Shown one piece after another: positions 55,928 to 64,000 of a stretch of DNA of 64,000 nucleotides. Within the stretch, counting starts at the first letter, position 1, and each line of letters opens with the position of its first letter. The notes beneath the pieces were generated by a model. It ran no database searches. It worked only from the letters and a program-made list of their open reading frames with translations, and had not been told where the DNA came from. The translations under genes were made by a program, and so were the position numbers. Source of the DNA: Azospirillum oryzae. GTDB taxonomy: Bacteria; Pseudomonadota; Alphaproteobacteria; Azospirillales; Azospirillaceae. The stretch lies in contig NZ_FXAK01000005.1 in assembly GCF_900177515.1 (NCBI RefSeq), positions 605,001 to 669,000 on the forward strand, read 5' to 3'.

Positions 55928-56920
55928 ATGTTCACCGCGCATGCCGATGCCGCGCGCACCCTCTCTGTCTGCACGCCCGTCCACAATTCCGATTTTGAAG
56001 ATCGGCCCGTCGGAAATCTTCTTCCGGCCTGGCTGCCGCTGTCGGCGGTGACCGACGCCGCCCGACGGCTGTCCGGCCAGATCGTCCACACGCCGCTGCT
56101 GCATGCCCCGACGCTCGACCGCGAACTGTGGCTGAAGGCTGAGGTGTTCCAGGCCACCGGCGCGTTCAAGGAGCGCGGCGCCCTGAACCGCCTGCTGCGG
56201 CTGACGGCGCCGGAGCGGGCCGGCGGCGTGGTGGCGATGTCGGCCGGCAACCATGCGCAGGGGGTGGCGCTGCACGCCGCCCGGCTGGGGGTGAAGGCCA
56301 CCATCGTGATGCCGGAGACGGCCCCGCGCTGCAAGGTGGAGCGCACCGCCGAACTGGGCGCCGAGGTGGTGCTGCACGGCGCCACGGTCGGCGAGGCGAA
56401 GGGCAAGGCCCTGGAACTGGCGGCGGAGCGGCGGCTTACCTTTCTCCACCCCTATGACGATCCCGATGTGATCGCCGGGCAGGGGACGGTCGGGCTGGAG
56501 ATCCTGGCCGACCGGCCGGACGTCGATACGGTGGTGGTACCGGTCGGCGGCGGCGGGCTGCTGGCCGGCGTGGCCGCCGCGGTGAAGGCGCAGCGCCCGC
56601 GGGTGCGGGTGATCGGCGTGCGCCTTGCCCGGCGCGGCGGCCCAACGCTGGCCGACGGCATCAATGTTCATGCGCTCGGCAAGCTGCCCCAAGCCATCGT
56701 CGACACGCTGGTCGACCGGGTGGTCGAGGTGGAGGAGGCGGAGATCGCCGCCGCGATGCGCGCCCTGCACCGCTCCTTCGGCGTGGTGGCGGAAGGGGCC
56801 GGCGCCGCCGGAGTCGCCGCGGTCCTGGGCGGCCGGCTTGGGCGAACCGGGCGGACGGTGGCGGTGCTGTCCGGGCGCAATGTGGACGGCGACACGCTGG
56901 CGCGGACGTTGGCGGCGTGA
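55928..56920 (+). CDS. Threonine/serine dehydratase (PLP-dependent)
   Basis: The 330-aa enzyme deaminates threonine or serine to the 2-keto acid. The pyridoxal-phosphate lysine is Lys81 in ATGAFKERGA. The asparagine loop SAGNHAQGVALHAARLG and the phosphate-binding GGGGLLAG follow. There is no C-terminal ACT regulatory domain, so it is of the short catabolic type (TdcB-like) rather than the isoleucine-inhibited IlvA. GAGG stands 8 bp before the ATG at 55928; longer frames upstream lack this. A neighbouring hydroxyaspartate or threo-hydroxyaspartate dehydratase activity is also possible in this family. Confidence 0.9.
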   Translation: MFTAHADAARTLSVCTPVHNSDFEDRPVGNLLPAWLPLSAVTDAARRLSGQIVHTPLLHAPTLDRELWLKAEVFQATGAFKERGALNRLLRLTAPERAGGVVAMSAGNHAQGVALHAARLGVKATIVMPETAPRCKVERTAELGAEVVLHGATVGEAKGKALELAAERRLTFLHPYDDPDVIAGQGTVGLEILADRPDVDTVVVPVGGGGLLAGVAAAVKAQRPRVRVIGVRLARRGGPTLADGINVHALGKLPQAIVDTLVDRVVEVEEAEIAAAMRALHRSFGVVAEGAGAAGVAAVLGGRLGRTGRTVAVLSGRNVDGDTLARTLAA

Positions 56921-56947
56921 TCCCCGACTTGCAATTGCTGCGACCTC

Positions 56948-57077
56948 TTGCCCCCTCCCCAACCGTCCCCCGCTTTGCGGGAGAGGGAGCACGCGTCGAA
57001 TCGGCGGCAGTCCCCTCTCCCGCGATCGGACCGGCCTTCGGCCGGCCGAGAGCGGGGGAGGGTTGGGGAGGGGGCAA
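56948..57077. repeat. Cloverleaf-like extragenic palindrome
   Basis: Two 27-bp arms (56948-56974 and 57051-57077) are complementary at 26 of 27 positions. They enclose two further hairpins: GCGGGAGAGGGA (56977-56988) with the CCTCTCCCGC arm at 57014-57023, and CCGGCCTTCGGCCGG (57031-57045) with a UUCG tetraloop. The whole 130-bp unit follows the dehydratase stop. Its CCCTCTCCC core recurs after the thiolase gene. It could end transcription or protect mRNA. Confidence 0.75.
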
Positions 57078-57231
57078 AGCGGCTGGCACCAAAGGACCGC
57101 CCCACCGGTCGCTCCCCCGCAAATCGCATAGCTCCCCCCTTCACCGAAGCGAAGTCTGGATAGGTCAGCAGAAATGACCTATGTTGGTGTTCGCGTGTAA
57201 ACACACAGGCGACATCGGGGGAGTAGCTGAC

Positions 57232-57888
57232 ATGACGAACAATTCCGCCTCGACTGTTTCGTCATCCCCTGCATCGGTCACTTACGAGCGTCCGCGCGCG
57301 GCACACAGTCTCTTTGACAATTTGCAAGGTCAACTGTTCGGCGTTGTCATGACCTCGTTCGGAATTGCCATTCTCCATGCCGCCGGGCTGGTCACCGGGC
57401 AGGCGGCGGGGTTGGCCTTCGTAATTTCCTACGCGACGGGCGTCGATTTCGGGCCTCTGTTCTTCCTGGTCAATCTGCCCTTCTACTTCCTTGCGCTGGC
57501 CCGCATCGGCGTGGGCTTCACCATCAGGTCGCTGGTCGCGGTGACCGGCATCGCCCTGCTGTCCGGCCTGCTGCCGACGATGATGAGTTTCAGTGCCATC
57601 AACCCCTATGTGGCGGCGGTGCTGGCCGGCTTCTGCGTCGGAATCGGCGTCATCGCGCTCTTCCGCCACGGTGCCAGCGGCGGCGGTGTCGGCATCCTCG
57701 CCTATTACCTGCAGGAGAAGACCGGCTTCCGCGCCGGCTGGCTGCAGGCGCTGTTCGATCTGGCGGTGTTCTCGGCCGCCGCCTTCGTGCTGGAGTGGCC
57801 GGCGCTGCTGGCGTCGATCCTGGGGGCGGCGGTGCTGAACGCCTTCGTCGCCTTCAACCACCGCGCCGACTGGTACGTCGCCCGCTGA
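57232..57888 (+). CDS. YitT-family membrane protein
   Basis: The 218-aa protein has a polar N-terminus (about 1-40) and about five hydrophobic segments. FDNLQGQLFGVVMTSFGIAILHAAGLVTGQAAGLAF, PLFFLVNLPFYFLALARIGVGFTIRS and RHGASGGGVGILAYYLQEKTGFRAG match the YitT (DUF161) family. The family is thought to transport small molecules but its substrate is unknown. GGGGGAG precedes the ATG at 57232 by about 8 bp; longer frames from 57181 are less likely. Confidence 0.85.
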   Translation: MTNNSASTVSSSPASVTYERPRAAHSLFDNLQGQLFGVVMTSFGIAILHAAGLVTGQAAGLAFVISYATGVDFGPLFFLVNLPFYFLALARIGVGFTIRSLVAVTGIALLSGLLPTMMSFSAINPYVAAVLAGFCVGIGVIALFRHGASGGGVGILAYYLQEKTGFRAGWLQALFDLAVFSAAAFVLEWPALLASILGAAVLNAFVAFNHRADWYVAR

Positions 57889-57905
57889 GAGGGGAATGGG
57901 CCGCG

Positions 57906-58628
57906 CTATTCGCGGCCCAGCACCCGGTCGACCACGGTGTCGGCCCATTCGCGCGACCGGAAGCTCGCCTTGGCCTCCACCGGGTCATAGACGCGCTCGA
58001 CCCAATCCCAGAAGGCGATCGGGCGCTTCTGGTTGTAGGCGGCGTACAGCTCGAAGAAGTAGTCGAGGATGCCGGTCTTCGCCTGCTTGAAGTGGCCGTA
58101 TTTCCAAGACAGCTGCTTCATCGCCTGCTCGAGCGGCTGGCCTTCATGGGCGAACAGGTACAGCGTCGCCATGAAGCCGGCGCGGTCGGCGCCCGACTTG
58201 CAGTGCATCAGCGCCGGATAGGTCATGGTCTTGAACAGCTCGCGCGCCTTCAGAAGGGTTTCCTTCTTCGGCATGTCGCGGGAGTTCACCGGGAAATCGA
58301 CCAGTTCCAGCCCATGGGCGCGGCAGGCCTCCGCCTCCAGGATGTAGGAGGCGCAGTCGCGCGAGCCGCGCAGGTTCAGGATCGTCTTCACCCCGTTGCG
58401 CTTCGCCATCGCAATGTGCGAAGGCGAGGGCTGGCTCGCCCGGTACATGTTGGGGGAGATGCGGTAGGTGTTGGAATAGATCAGCCGGAAGCAGGCATGG
58501 TCGATGAACACGCTTTCCAGATGGCCGAGCGCCCGCTGCCACGGCGTCGCCATGCGGCTGCGGCTGCGCTTGATCGCGTCGGCCAACGCGGTGGTGGTGA
58601 CCGCCCGCAGGGTGCTTTTCTTCGCCAA
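57906..58628 (-). CDS. Dual-specificity/tyrosine-like phosphatase
   Basis: This 240-aa protein has the active-site motif HCKSGADRAG, with Cys143 as nucleophile and Arg149 closing the phosphate loop. Upstream segments MYRASQPSPSHIAMAKRNGVKTILNLRG match bacterial DSP-like phosphatases, in which an Asp general acid usually lies before the loop. The start is taken as TTG at 58628 because GGAAGG stands about 7 bp upstream; the next in-frame ATG (58553) would remove 25 residues of a basic helix. It could act on proteins or on inositol or lipid phosphates. It stands between a convergent YitT gene and the tandem pair upstream on the same strand. Confidence 0.85.
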   Translation of the reverse strand: MAKKSTLRAVTTTALADAIKRSRSRMATPWQRALGHLESVFIDHACFRLIYSNTYRISPNMYRASQPSPSHIAMAKRNGVKTILNLRGSRDCASYILEAEACRAHGLELVDFPVNSRDMPKKETLLKARELFKTMTYPALMHCKSGADRAGFMATLYLFAHEGQPLEQAMKQLSWKYGHFKQAKTGILDYFFELYAAYNQKRPIAFWDWVERVYDPVEAKASFRSREWADTVVDRVLGRE

Positions 58629-58707
58629 CTCAAACCTTCCGACTCTGACGGAACGCCAACATAGGCATGACAGACGTTCCGTCAAGAACCGCCATCACAT
58701 CGAAGCG

Positions 58708-59706
58708 TCAAGCCACCCTGTCCTGCAGCCGCACATACATGCCGTACTGCGCCGCCAGCGTCAGCACGATTTCCATGTAGAGGTTGATCAGGCCGTTGGC
58801 GTAGAAGGCCGGGCAGCCGGTGTAATGACGCTCCCCCGCCATCGCGGTCGGTTCGATCAGGTCGGTGTTCAGGACGATCAGGTCCTTATCCGGATCATAG
58901 AGGAAGGCCGACTGGTCGGGGCGCAGCGGATGGATGGCCTGATGGTCGTCGGCCTCGATCCTGCCCGCCGCCATGAACTGGCACAGCATGCCCAGGCTAC
59001 CCATGGCGAGCGGCAGAACCTGTTTCAGGCTGCGGCGGGCGAGGTCGTCATAGGCGGCGGCCTCCAGCCCCGGACGCAGCAGCGGCGCCGCCTCCACCAG
59101 ATTCCAGCAGACATGCAGCGCGGTGTGGCTGCCGGTCTTGGTGATCGACAGCATGTCGTAGCCGGACGGCCCGTGCAGCACCGACTTCTGCAATTCGCGC
59201 CCCAGCACATAGCCGGCGGCGGCCATGTCGGTGATGGTGCCTTCGGTTCGGCAGCGGTCCTCCTCCACCATCACCTTGATCGCCCAATCCTTGATGATGG
59301 CGTCCAGCAGATGGCAGACGGAATCGCGCAGGAAGCCGACCATGCGGTCAGGGTCGGCGGCGGCCATGCCGTCGGGATCGGCGAAGTCCAGCCCGTGCGG
59401 CGACTCCGGCGGGGTCGACAGCACCAGATGCCCGGATTCGTCCAGCGGAATGCGGGCGATGATGTGCTCCCGCAGGTCGGCATAGAGGAATCCCAGCAGC
59501 GTGTTGATGGCGACCTTCTCGAAATCCTCCTTGCGGGTGTCGGCATGGGCCGGGCAGTGGCCGGCCAGCGTCAGCAGTTCCTCGCTGAGCAGATAGTCCG
59601 GCTCCTCGGCGATGCGGTGCAGGATGGGCGCGAGGTTGATCCGGGTCATCCCGGCCTCCTCATGCGCGCTGGCATAGGTCAGGGCGAAGTCGTTGGTGCG
59701 GGCCAT
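58708..59706 (-). CDS. Unknown-family protein, tandem paralogue B
   Basis: A 332-aa soluble-looking protein without signal peptide or clear membrane helix, closely related to the product of the next gene upstream (paralogue A). Shared blocks include the N-terminal SxxxAH.EAG pattern, GxCPxH near residue 50, GYDMLSITKTGSHTAxHxCWxxVEAAPLLxPG, YDDLxxRSLKQxxPLxMxSLGML and GERxYTGCPAFY. These conserved Cys, His and Asp residues could bind a metal or cofactor. The gene is 5 bp after paralogue A and 79 bp before the phosphatase gene. The family is not recognised and no function is assigned. Confidence 0.75.
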   Translation of the reverse strand: MARTNDFALTYASAHEEAGMTRINLAPILHRIAEEPDYLLSEELLTLAGHCPAHADTRKEDFEKVAINTLLGFLYADLREHIIARIPLDESGHLVLSTPPESPHGLDFADPDGMAAADPDRMVGFLRDSVCHLLDAIIKDWAIKVMVEEDRCRTEGTITDMAAAGYVLGRELQKSVLHGPSGYDMLSITKTGSHTALHVCWNLVEAAPLLRPGLEAAAYDDLARRSLKQVLPLAMGSLGMLCQFMAAGRIEADDHQAIHPLRPDQSAFLYDPDKDLIVLNTDLIEPTAMAGERHYTGCPAFYANGLINLYMEIVLTLAAQYGMYVRLQDRVA

Positions 59707-59711
59707 CGGGC

Positions 59712-60755
59712 TCAGCCCTCCTGCAGGCGGTCGTAGACGCCGTAGTCGAGCGCCAGCCCGGCGACGATGTCGAGATACAGCTTGATCAGGTTGGTGGTGT
59801 AGAAGGCCGGGCAGCCGGTGTAATAGCGCTCGCCCGGCTTGGCGAAGGTGACGATGGGATCGGCGTTCAGCCGGATCAGCCCGTTGGCATCCAGCACAAA
59901 AGCCGTCTGGTTCTTGGGCAGCCGGTGCACGGCCAGCCCGTCGGCCGGCTCGATTCCGCTTTCCTCCATGTAATGGACCAGCATGCCCAGGCTGGCCATC
60001 GACAGCGGCACGATCTGCTTCAGGCTGCGGTGGACCAAGTCGTCGTAGAAGGCGGCATCGCGCCCCGGCACCAGCAGCGGCGCCGCCTCCACCATCGCCC
60101 AGCAGATGTGGATGGCGGTGTGGCTGCCGGTCTTGGTGATCGACAGCATGTCGTAGCCGGCGCGCTGGTACAGCGGCGAATGCTCCAGCAGCGAGCGCAA
60201 GACGAAGGTCGCCGCCGCCTCCAGCGAAATTGCGCCGGAGCCCTGGGAGCGGAAATATTCCTCCTCGTGCACCAGATCGACGGCCCAGCCGGTGATCAGC
60301 CCGTCCAGCAGGTGGCAGGTGGCGTCGCGCAGGACGGAGCAGAAGACGTCCGGCTCCGCCGCCGCCATGGCGGCGCGGTCGGCCGGATCGAGCCCGTGCG
60401 GAGAGCGCGGCGGGATCGGCAGCATCGGCCGGCCGTCGGCATCGAAGGGCAGCTTTGCCGCGATGTGGTCGCGCAGGCGGTTGAACAGCAGGGCCAGCAG
60501 GCTGTTGACCGCAACCTTGTCGGCGTCGTCCTGCGGGATCGGGGCCGCGCCGGCCTGCGCCCCCTCGGCCTTGCCGGAATGGAAGGGGCACTGGCCGGCG
60601 CCCTGGCGGAATTCCTCGCTGAACAGGAAGTTCGGGTCGGACTGGATGCGCTGCAGGATATGGGCGATCGACACCCGGCCCAGCCCCGCCTCGCCATGGG
60701 CGGTGTTGAAGCTCTGGGCGAAGTCGTTGGAGCGGGCGGTCAGGGTGTCGGACAT
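59712..60755 (-). CDS. Unknown-family protein, tandem paralogue A
   Basis: The 347-aa sister of paralogue B. It has the same CPxH, TKTGSHTA and TGCPAFY blocks but a longer insert after the first (FHSGKAEGAQAGAAPIPQDD), and a different N-terminus. By eye about 45% of the residues are shared. No predicted signal or membrane segment is visible. It is the first gene of the pair, in front of which 110 bp of non-coding DNA end at the 5'-nucleotidase stop. Duplication with both copies kept intact suggests a heteromeric complex or divided function; this is inference. Confidence 0.75.
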   Translation of the reverse strand: MSDTLTARSNDFAQSFNTAHGEAGLGRVSIAHILQRIQSDPNFLFSEEFRQGAGQCPFHSGKAEGAQAGAAPIPQDDADKVAVNSLLALLFNRLRDHIAAKLPFDADGRPMLPIPPRSPHGLDPADRAAMAAAEPDVFCSVLRDATCHLLDGLITGWAVDLVHEEEYFRSQGSGAISLEAAATFVLRSLLEHSPLYQRAGYDMLSITKTGSHTAIHICWAMVEAAPLLVPGRDAAFYDDLVHRSLKQIVPLSMASLGMLVHYMEESGIEPADGLAVHRLPKNQTAFVLDANGLIRLNADPIVTFAKPGERYYTGCPAFYTTNLIKLYLDIVAGLALDYGVYDRLQEG

Positions 60756-60865
60756 GCGTGCGGCCTTCGGCGCGGATGTAGAGCGGACGGGTTACCCTAA
60801 AGGGAACTGCCGGCCGCGCGCAACGGAGTGTCGCCTCCGGGCTCTATAATGTCCCGGCCGCTGCG

Positions 60866-62392
60866 TTATTTTGCCACGATCCGACCTTCCACCGCGGGCG
60901 CGACCGTTTTCTTGGATTCGACATAATTCATCACGATGGTCGCCAGCAACACCGCGCCCGAGGCGTCGACGATGACTTTGGCGCGCGGGAAGGCGGCATA
61001 GCCGTCGCCGCCCTTCAGCATGTAATCGTTGGTGGCGACGCGGTAGGTCGCCTGCGGGTCCAGCGGCTTGCCGCCCACATTCACCGACGTCACCCGCCGC
61101 CCGGCCGGCGCCTTGGGATCGTAGGTCATGGTCAGCCCGGAGACCTGGGGGAAGCGGCCGGCCTTCTCCTCCACCTTGCCGACGCCATGTTCGAGGGTGG
61201 AGATCAGATCCTGCCCGGACATCTCCACCAGCACGCCGACATTGCCGAAGGGCAACTCGGCGAAGATGTCCTTGCGGGTCAGCGTGGAGCCGGCGGGATG
61301 CAGCGCGTCGGCGCGGATGCCGCCGCCGTTGGTGATGGCGACATCGGCCTTCAACGCGTCGCGCAGGGCGTCGGCGATCAGGTTGCCCATGCTGGATTCG
61401 CGGCTGCGCACCACGTCCTTGCGGCTGTCCAGTTCGGTCGTCGTGGTGCCGATCACCGCGGCCAGATCGCTGTCGAGCCGCTTGGTATAGCCGTCCACCA
61501 CCGACTCCACCGACGGATCGGGCGCGACGCCGGCGGTGGTGACGAAGCGCCATTCGGTCGGCACGGTGGTTGTCGCCGGCCCCTTTCCGGCATCCTTGGT
61601 CTCGACCGCCAGCTTTACGACGCCGAGATACTGCGCATCGTGTCCGGCCTTCAGGATCAGGGTGGAGCCCTCGTAGAAGCTGATCGGGTCGTGGTCGTGG
61701 CCGCCCAGGATCAGGTCGATGCCCTTGACCTTGGACGCCAACTCGCGGTCCTCCGCGATGGTCAGGTGGGTCAGCGCCACCACGACCGTGGCTCCCTTGG
61801 CCCGCAGATCCTTTACCGTTGCCGCCGCCGTCTCCAGGACCGGAGAGAAGCTGAGGCTCGGCCCGGCACTGGACAGGCGGGCGGTTTCGGGGGTGATCAG
61901 GCCGAGGAAGCCGACGGTGATGCCGTCGATGGTCCGGGTCCAACTCGGCACCGTGCCGGCGAAGGCAGAGCCGTCCGCCGACCGCACATTGCTGCCGATC
62001 CAGGGAAATTTCGATTCGGCCATGCGCTGTTTCAGCGTATCGGGGCCGAAGTCGAATTCATGGTTGCCGAAGGTCACCGCGTCGACGCCGATGGCGTTGA
62101 ACAGCGCGATCATCTGCGCGCCCCGCGTGGTGCCCGACAGCAGCGACGGCGACAGGAAGTCGCCGCCGACGGTGGTGATCGCATCGGGGGCCGCCGCGCG
62201 TTCGCGCTTCAGCAGGGTCATCAGCGGCCCGAACCCGCCCTGTCCCTTCACCGGCGCGATCTCGTACACGTCGTTGACGTGCAGGAAGGTCAGCGTGCCG
62301 GTTTGTGCCCCATTCTGTGCTAGGGCGGGCAGGGCGGCCCCCAGAATGACGGCGAACAGCGGCGCGGCGATCAGGCGGAAACGGAACAGCAT
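60866..62392 (-). CDS. UshA-like bifunctional 5'-nucleotidase/metallophosphatase
   Basis: The 508-aa protein has a signal peptide (about 1-25, ending PALA). The N-terminal metallophosphatase domain carries the metal-ligand motifs FLHVNDVYE, GGDFLSPSLLSG, GNHEFDFG and GGHDHD. The C-terminal 5'-nucleotidase domain includes NLIADALRDAL, NGGGIR and YMLKGGDGYAAFP (nucleotide stacking region). It should hydrolyse nucleotides or sugar nucleotides in the periplasm to supply phosphate and nucleosides. All metal motifs appear intact. It is divergent from the amidotransferase gene. Confidence 0.9.
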   Translation of the reverse strand: MLFRFRLIAAPLFAVILGAALPALAQNGAQTGTLTFLHVNDVYEIAPVKGQGGFGPLMTLLKRERAAAPDAITTVGGDFLSPSLLSGTTRGAQMIALFNAIGVDAVTFGNHEFDFGPDTLKQRMAESKFPWIGSNVRSADGSAFAGTVPSWTRTIDGITVGFLGLITPETARLSSAGPSLSFSPVLETAAATVKDLRAKGATVVVALTHLTIAEDRELASKVKGIDLILGGHDHDPISFYEGSTLILKAGHDAQYLGVVKLAVETKDAGKGPATTTVPTEWRFVTTAGVAPDPSVESVVDGYTKRLDSDLAAVIGTTTTELDSRKDVVRSRESSMGNLIADALRDALKADVAITNGGGIRADALHPAGSTLTRKDIFAELPFGNVGVLVEMSGQDLISTLEHGVGKVEEKAGRFPQVSGLTMTYDPKAPAGRRVTSVNVGGKPLDPQATYRVATNDYMLKGGDGYAAFPRAKVIVDASGAVLLATIVMNYVESKKTVAPAVEGRIVAK

Positions 62393-62566
62393 GGAGAGCG
62401 GACCTCCGGTGGCATGCCCGCGTATTCTAGATCAGCTTTGCCCTGCCACGCATAGCGGCTTTGCGGCGTGGAGCATGCGATCTGGAGCGGCTGCGGCTTG
62501 AACTCCGCCTGCGACGGTCTCACAACTTGATGACAAGATTGCCAACGACGCGAGCCGAGCAGACCC

Positions 62567-63265
62567 ATGCGCATCCTGGTCGTTCAGAACAGCCGAACCG
62601 CTCCCATCGGTCTGGTGGGCGATGCGCTGACCGACGACGGCGCCACCCTCCACACCGTCGCCGCCAACGAGGGGGAGGCAATCCCGGACAAGGACGGTTA
62701 CGCCGGCCTCGTCGTGCTGGGCGGTCCGCAGGATGCCTGGAACGACGAGAAGGGGCCGCATTTCGGCCGGGTGATGGAGACGATCCGCGACTTCACCGAC
62801 GCCGACCGGCCGGTGATGGGCATCTGCCTGGGGGCGCAGCTGGCGGCCCGCGCCTATGGCGCCAAGGTCTACCGCCACACCACGCCGGAACTGGGCATCC
62901 ATCGCGTCAGCCTGACCGACGGCGCGCAGGACGACCCGCTTCTTGAAGGGTTCGGTCCGGAGCTGAACCTCGCCCAGTGGCACTACGACACCTTCGAGTT
63001 TCCCGAGGGCGCGGTGCCGCTGGCCTACAGCGCGGCTTGCGACCGTCAGGCCTTCCGCCTCGGCCGCGCCACCTACGCCTTCCAGTTCCACCCCGAGGCC
63101 ACCGGCGACATCCTGCGCGGCTGGGCGTCGCGCATTCGGGAGGAGGCGCGGGAAAGCAACGCGGAGATGCTGCACGGTCTGGAGGATTCCATCGCCACCC
63201 ATCTGCCGGTGGCGGAGCGCTTCACCCGCGCGATGACCCGGCGCTGGCTGGATCTGGCGCGCTAA
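62567..63265 (+). CDS. Class I glutamine amidotransferase-like protein
   Basis: A 232-aa protein with the amidotransferase triad: Cys87 in MGICLGAQ, His174 and Glu176 in FQFHPEATG. This is the stand-alone GATase-1 fold found in GMP-synthase-like proteins. There is no fused synthase domain, so the acceptor is unknown. The start at 62567 lies 174 bp from the divergent 5'-nucleotidase start, so both promoters share that gap. Its last 44 bp overlap the convergent nucleotidyltransferase gene. Confidence 0.88.
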   Translation: MRILVVQNSRTAPIGLVGDALTDDGATLHTVAANEGEAIPDKDGYAGLVVLGGPQDAWNDEKGPHFGRVMETIRDFTDADRPVMGICLGAQLAARAYGAKVYRHTTPELGIHRVSLTDGAQDDPLLEGFGPELNLAQWHYDTFEFPEGAVPLAYSAACDRQAFRLGRATYAFQFHPEATGDILRGWASRIREEARESNAEMLHGLEDSIATHLPVAERFTRAMTRRWLDLAR

Positions 63266-64000
63266 TCTTTCTGCCGTCGGCCGTCTCGGTGAAGCGGGCC
63301 AGCAACTCGGGGGTGTCGACGTCGTAGAGGATGCCGGCGTCGTCCACCGGCACCTCGCACAGCCGGTCGGCATGCTGGCCGATCAGCCGCTTCGCCCCGG
63401 CGTCCCCCGTCAGCGCCGCCATCTCCGTGAAGAAGGCGCGGTCCCACAGCACCGGGTTGCCCTGCTTGCCGTGGGTGGTGGGAATGCAGATGGCGCGGCC
63501 CTCCACCGGGCTGTAGGCGGCGATCAGCCGGTCGATCACGGCGGACGCCACCCGCGGCATGTCGCCCAGGCACACCACCACCGCATCGGATTCGCTGGGC
63601 ACCGCCGCCAGACCGGCGCGCAGCGAACTGCTCAGCCCCTCGGCGAAGGCCGGATTGTGGACGAAGGTGACGGGCCGGTCGGCCAGCGCCCGTGCCACGC
63701 TTTCCCCCTGGTGGCCGGTGACGACGATGACGTTGGCCGCCTGCGAGGCCAGCGCCGCATCCACCGCGCGGGCGACCAGCGGCGCGCCGTTGACCTCCGC
63801 CAGCAGCTTGTTGGTCGGCCCCATGCGGCTGGAGCGGCCGGCGGCCAGCACCAGGGCGGTGACGCGCGGCGCGCGGGGCGTCTCGGTCGAGACGCCGGCA
63901 CGCGGCAGCGGCCTAGTCGGAATCTCGGCCAGCAGCCCGCCGACACCCATCCGCATCACCTCGGACCGGCTCGGCGGAATGCCGGCGGCGATGCGCTGCA
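63222..64000 (-). CDS. MobA/MocA-like nucleotidyltransferase, C-terminal part (cut by window edge)
   Basis: The reading frame stays open to the window end; the visible part ends at the stop 63222. It carries the nucleotide-binding LVLAAGRSSRMGPTNKLL, the acidic VCLGDMPRV and the NPVLWDR block of MobA/MocA-type molybdenum-cofactor cytidylyl- or guanylyltransferases. Upstream of this the frame reads IAAGIPPSRSEVMRMGVGGLLAEIPTRPLPR, which resembles the end of a molybdopterin-binding domain. The full gene is therefore probably a fused molybdopterin-binding/nucleotidyltransferase that extends beyond the window. It adds a nucleotide to molybdopterin for particular molybdoenzymes. Confidence 0.8.
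   Translation of the reverse strand, partial: QRIAAGIPPSRSEVMRMGVGGLLAEIPTRPLPRAGVSTETPRAPRVTALVLAAGRSSRMGPTNKLLAEVNGAPLVARAVDAALASQAANVIVVTGHQGESVARALADRPVTFVHNPAFAEGLSSSLRAGLAAVPSESDAVVVCLGDMPRVASAVIDRLIAAYSPVEGRAICIPTTHGKQGNPVLWDRAFFTEMAALTGDAGAKRLIGQHADRLCEVPVDDAGILYDVDTPELLARFTETADGRKISAPDPASAGSSRG

Overview
The window reads as chromosomal DNA of a high-GC alphaproteobacterium, most likely an Azospirillum-like member of the Rhodospirillales. This is an inference from the GC-rich codon use, the rRNA/tRNA-fMet arrangement, the RpoE-ChrR type sigma/anti-sigma pair, the choline uptake genes and the dense two-component and ABC-transporter content; no database comparison was possible.

Layout. 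1-1080: end of an rRNA operon (23S 3' end, 5S, initiator tRNA-Met) followed by the decayed 3' end of a serine-recombinase gene whose last codons run antisense into the tRNA, a scar of an old integration. 1130-3927: a NitT/TauT-type ABC importer operon. 4000-7171: a two-component pair whose kinase is fused to a periplasmic binding protein. 7423-17284: one continuous minus-strand operon (DUF697 protein, 56-aa membrane protein, family-3 binding protein, two PvdE/SyrD-like ABC exporters flanking an SPFH protein, a thioester-reductase-like SDR, a SET-domain protein, a GNAT-like protein and a porin). It looks like an unusual small-molecule or peptide modification and export cluster.

17676-36271: the most striking region. 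Eight tightly coupled minus-strand genes encode a complete type I secretion apparatus (TolC-like, ABC, HlyD-like), a ligand-binding/MscS mechanosensitive-channel fusion, a lipoprotein, and a TssJ-TssL-TssM-like envelope complex with a degenerate TssM P-loop and no other type VI genes. Immediately upstream lies a 1980-aa repeat protein with features of a type I secretion substrate. I propose that these nine genes form one envelope machine: a type I secretion system with a giant adhesin, coupled to a T6SS-derived membrane complex and a possibly ligand-gated channel.

36545-45587: a STAS-like protein, a fused enoyl-CoA hydratase/3-hydroxyacyl-CoA dehydrogenase, an SDR, a small GNAT protein, an ECF sigma/ChrR pair, an MFS transporter, and a beta-oxidation pair (crotonase plus thiolase) under a palindrome-bearing promoter. 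45832-49541: choline uptake genes (choV, choW, choX) interleaved with a divergent betI; a BetI-like operator lies upstream. 49780-55547: a sensing operon of histidine kinase, DppA-like binding protein and response regulator/diguanylate cyclase. 55928-64000: threonine dehydratase, a cloverleaf-like extragenic repeat, a YitT protein, a tyrosine phosphatase, two tandem paralogues of unknown family, a UshA-like 5'-nucleotidase, a glutamine amidotransferase and the 3' part of a MobA-like nucleotidyltransferase cut by the window edge.
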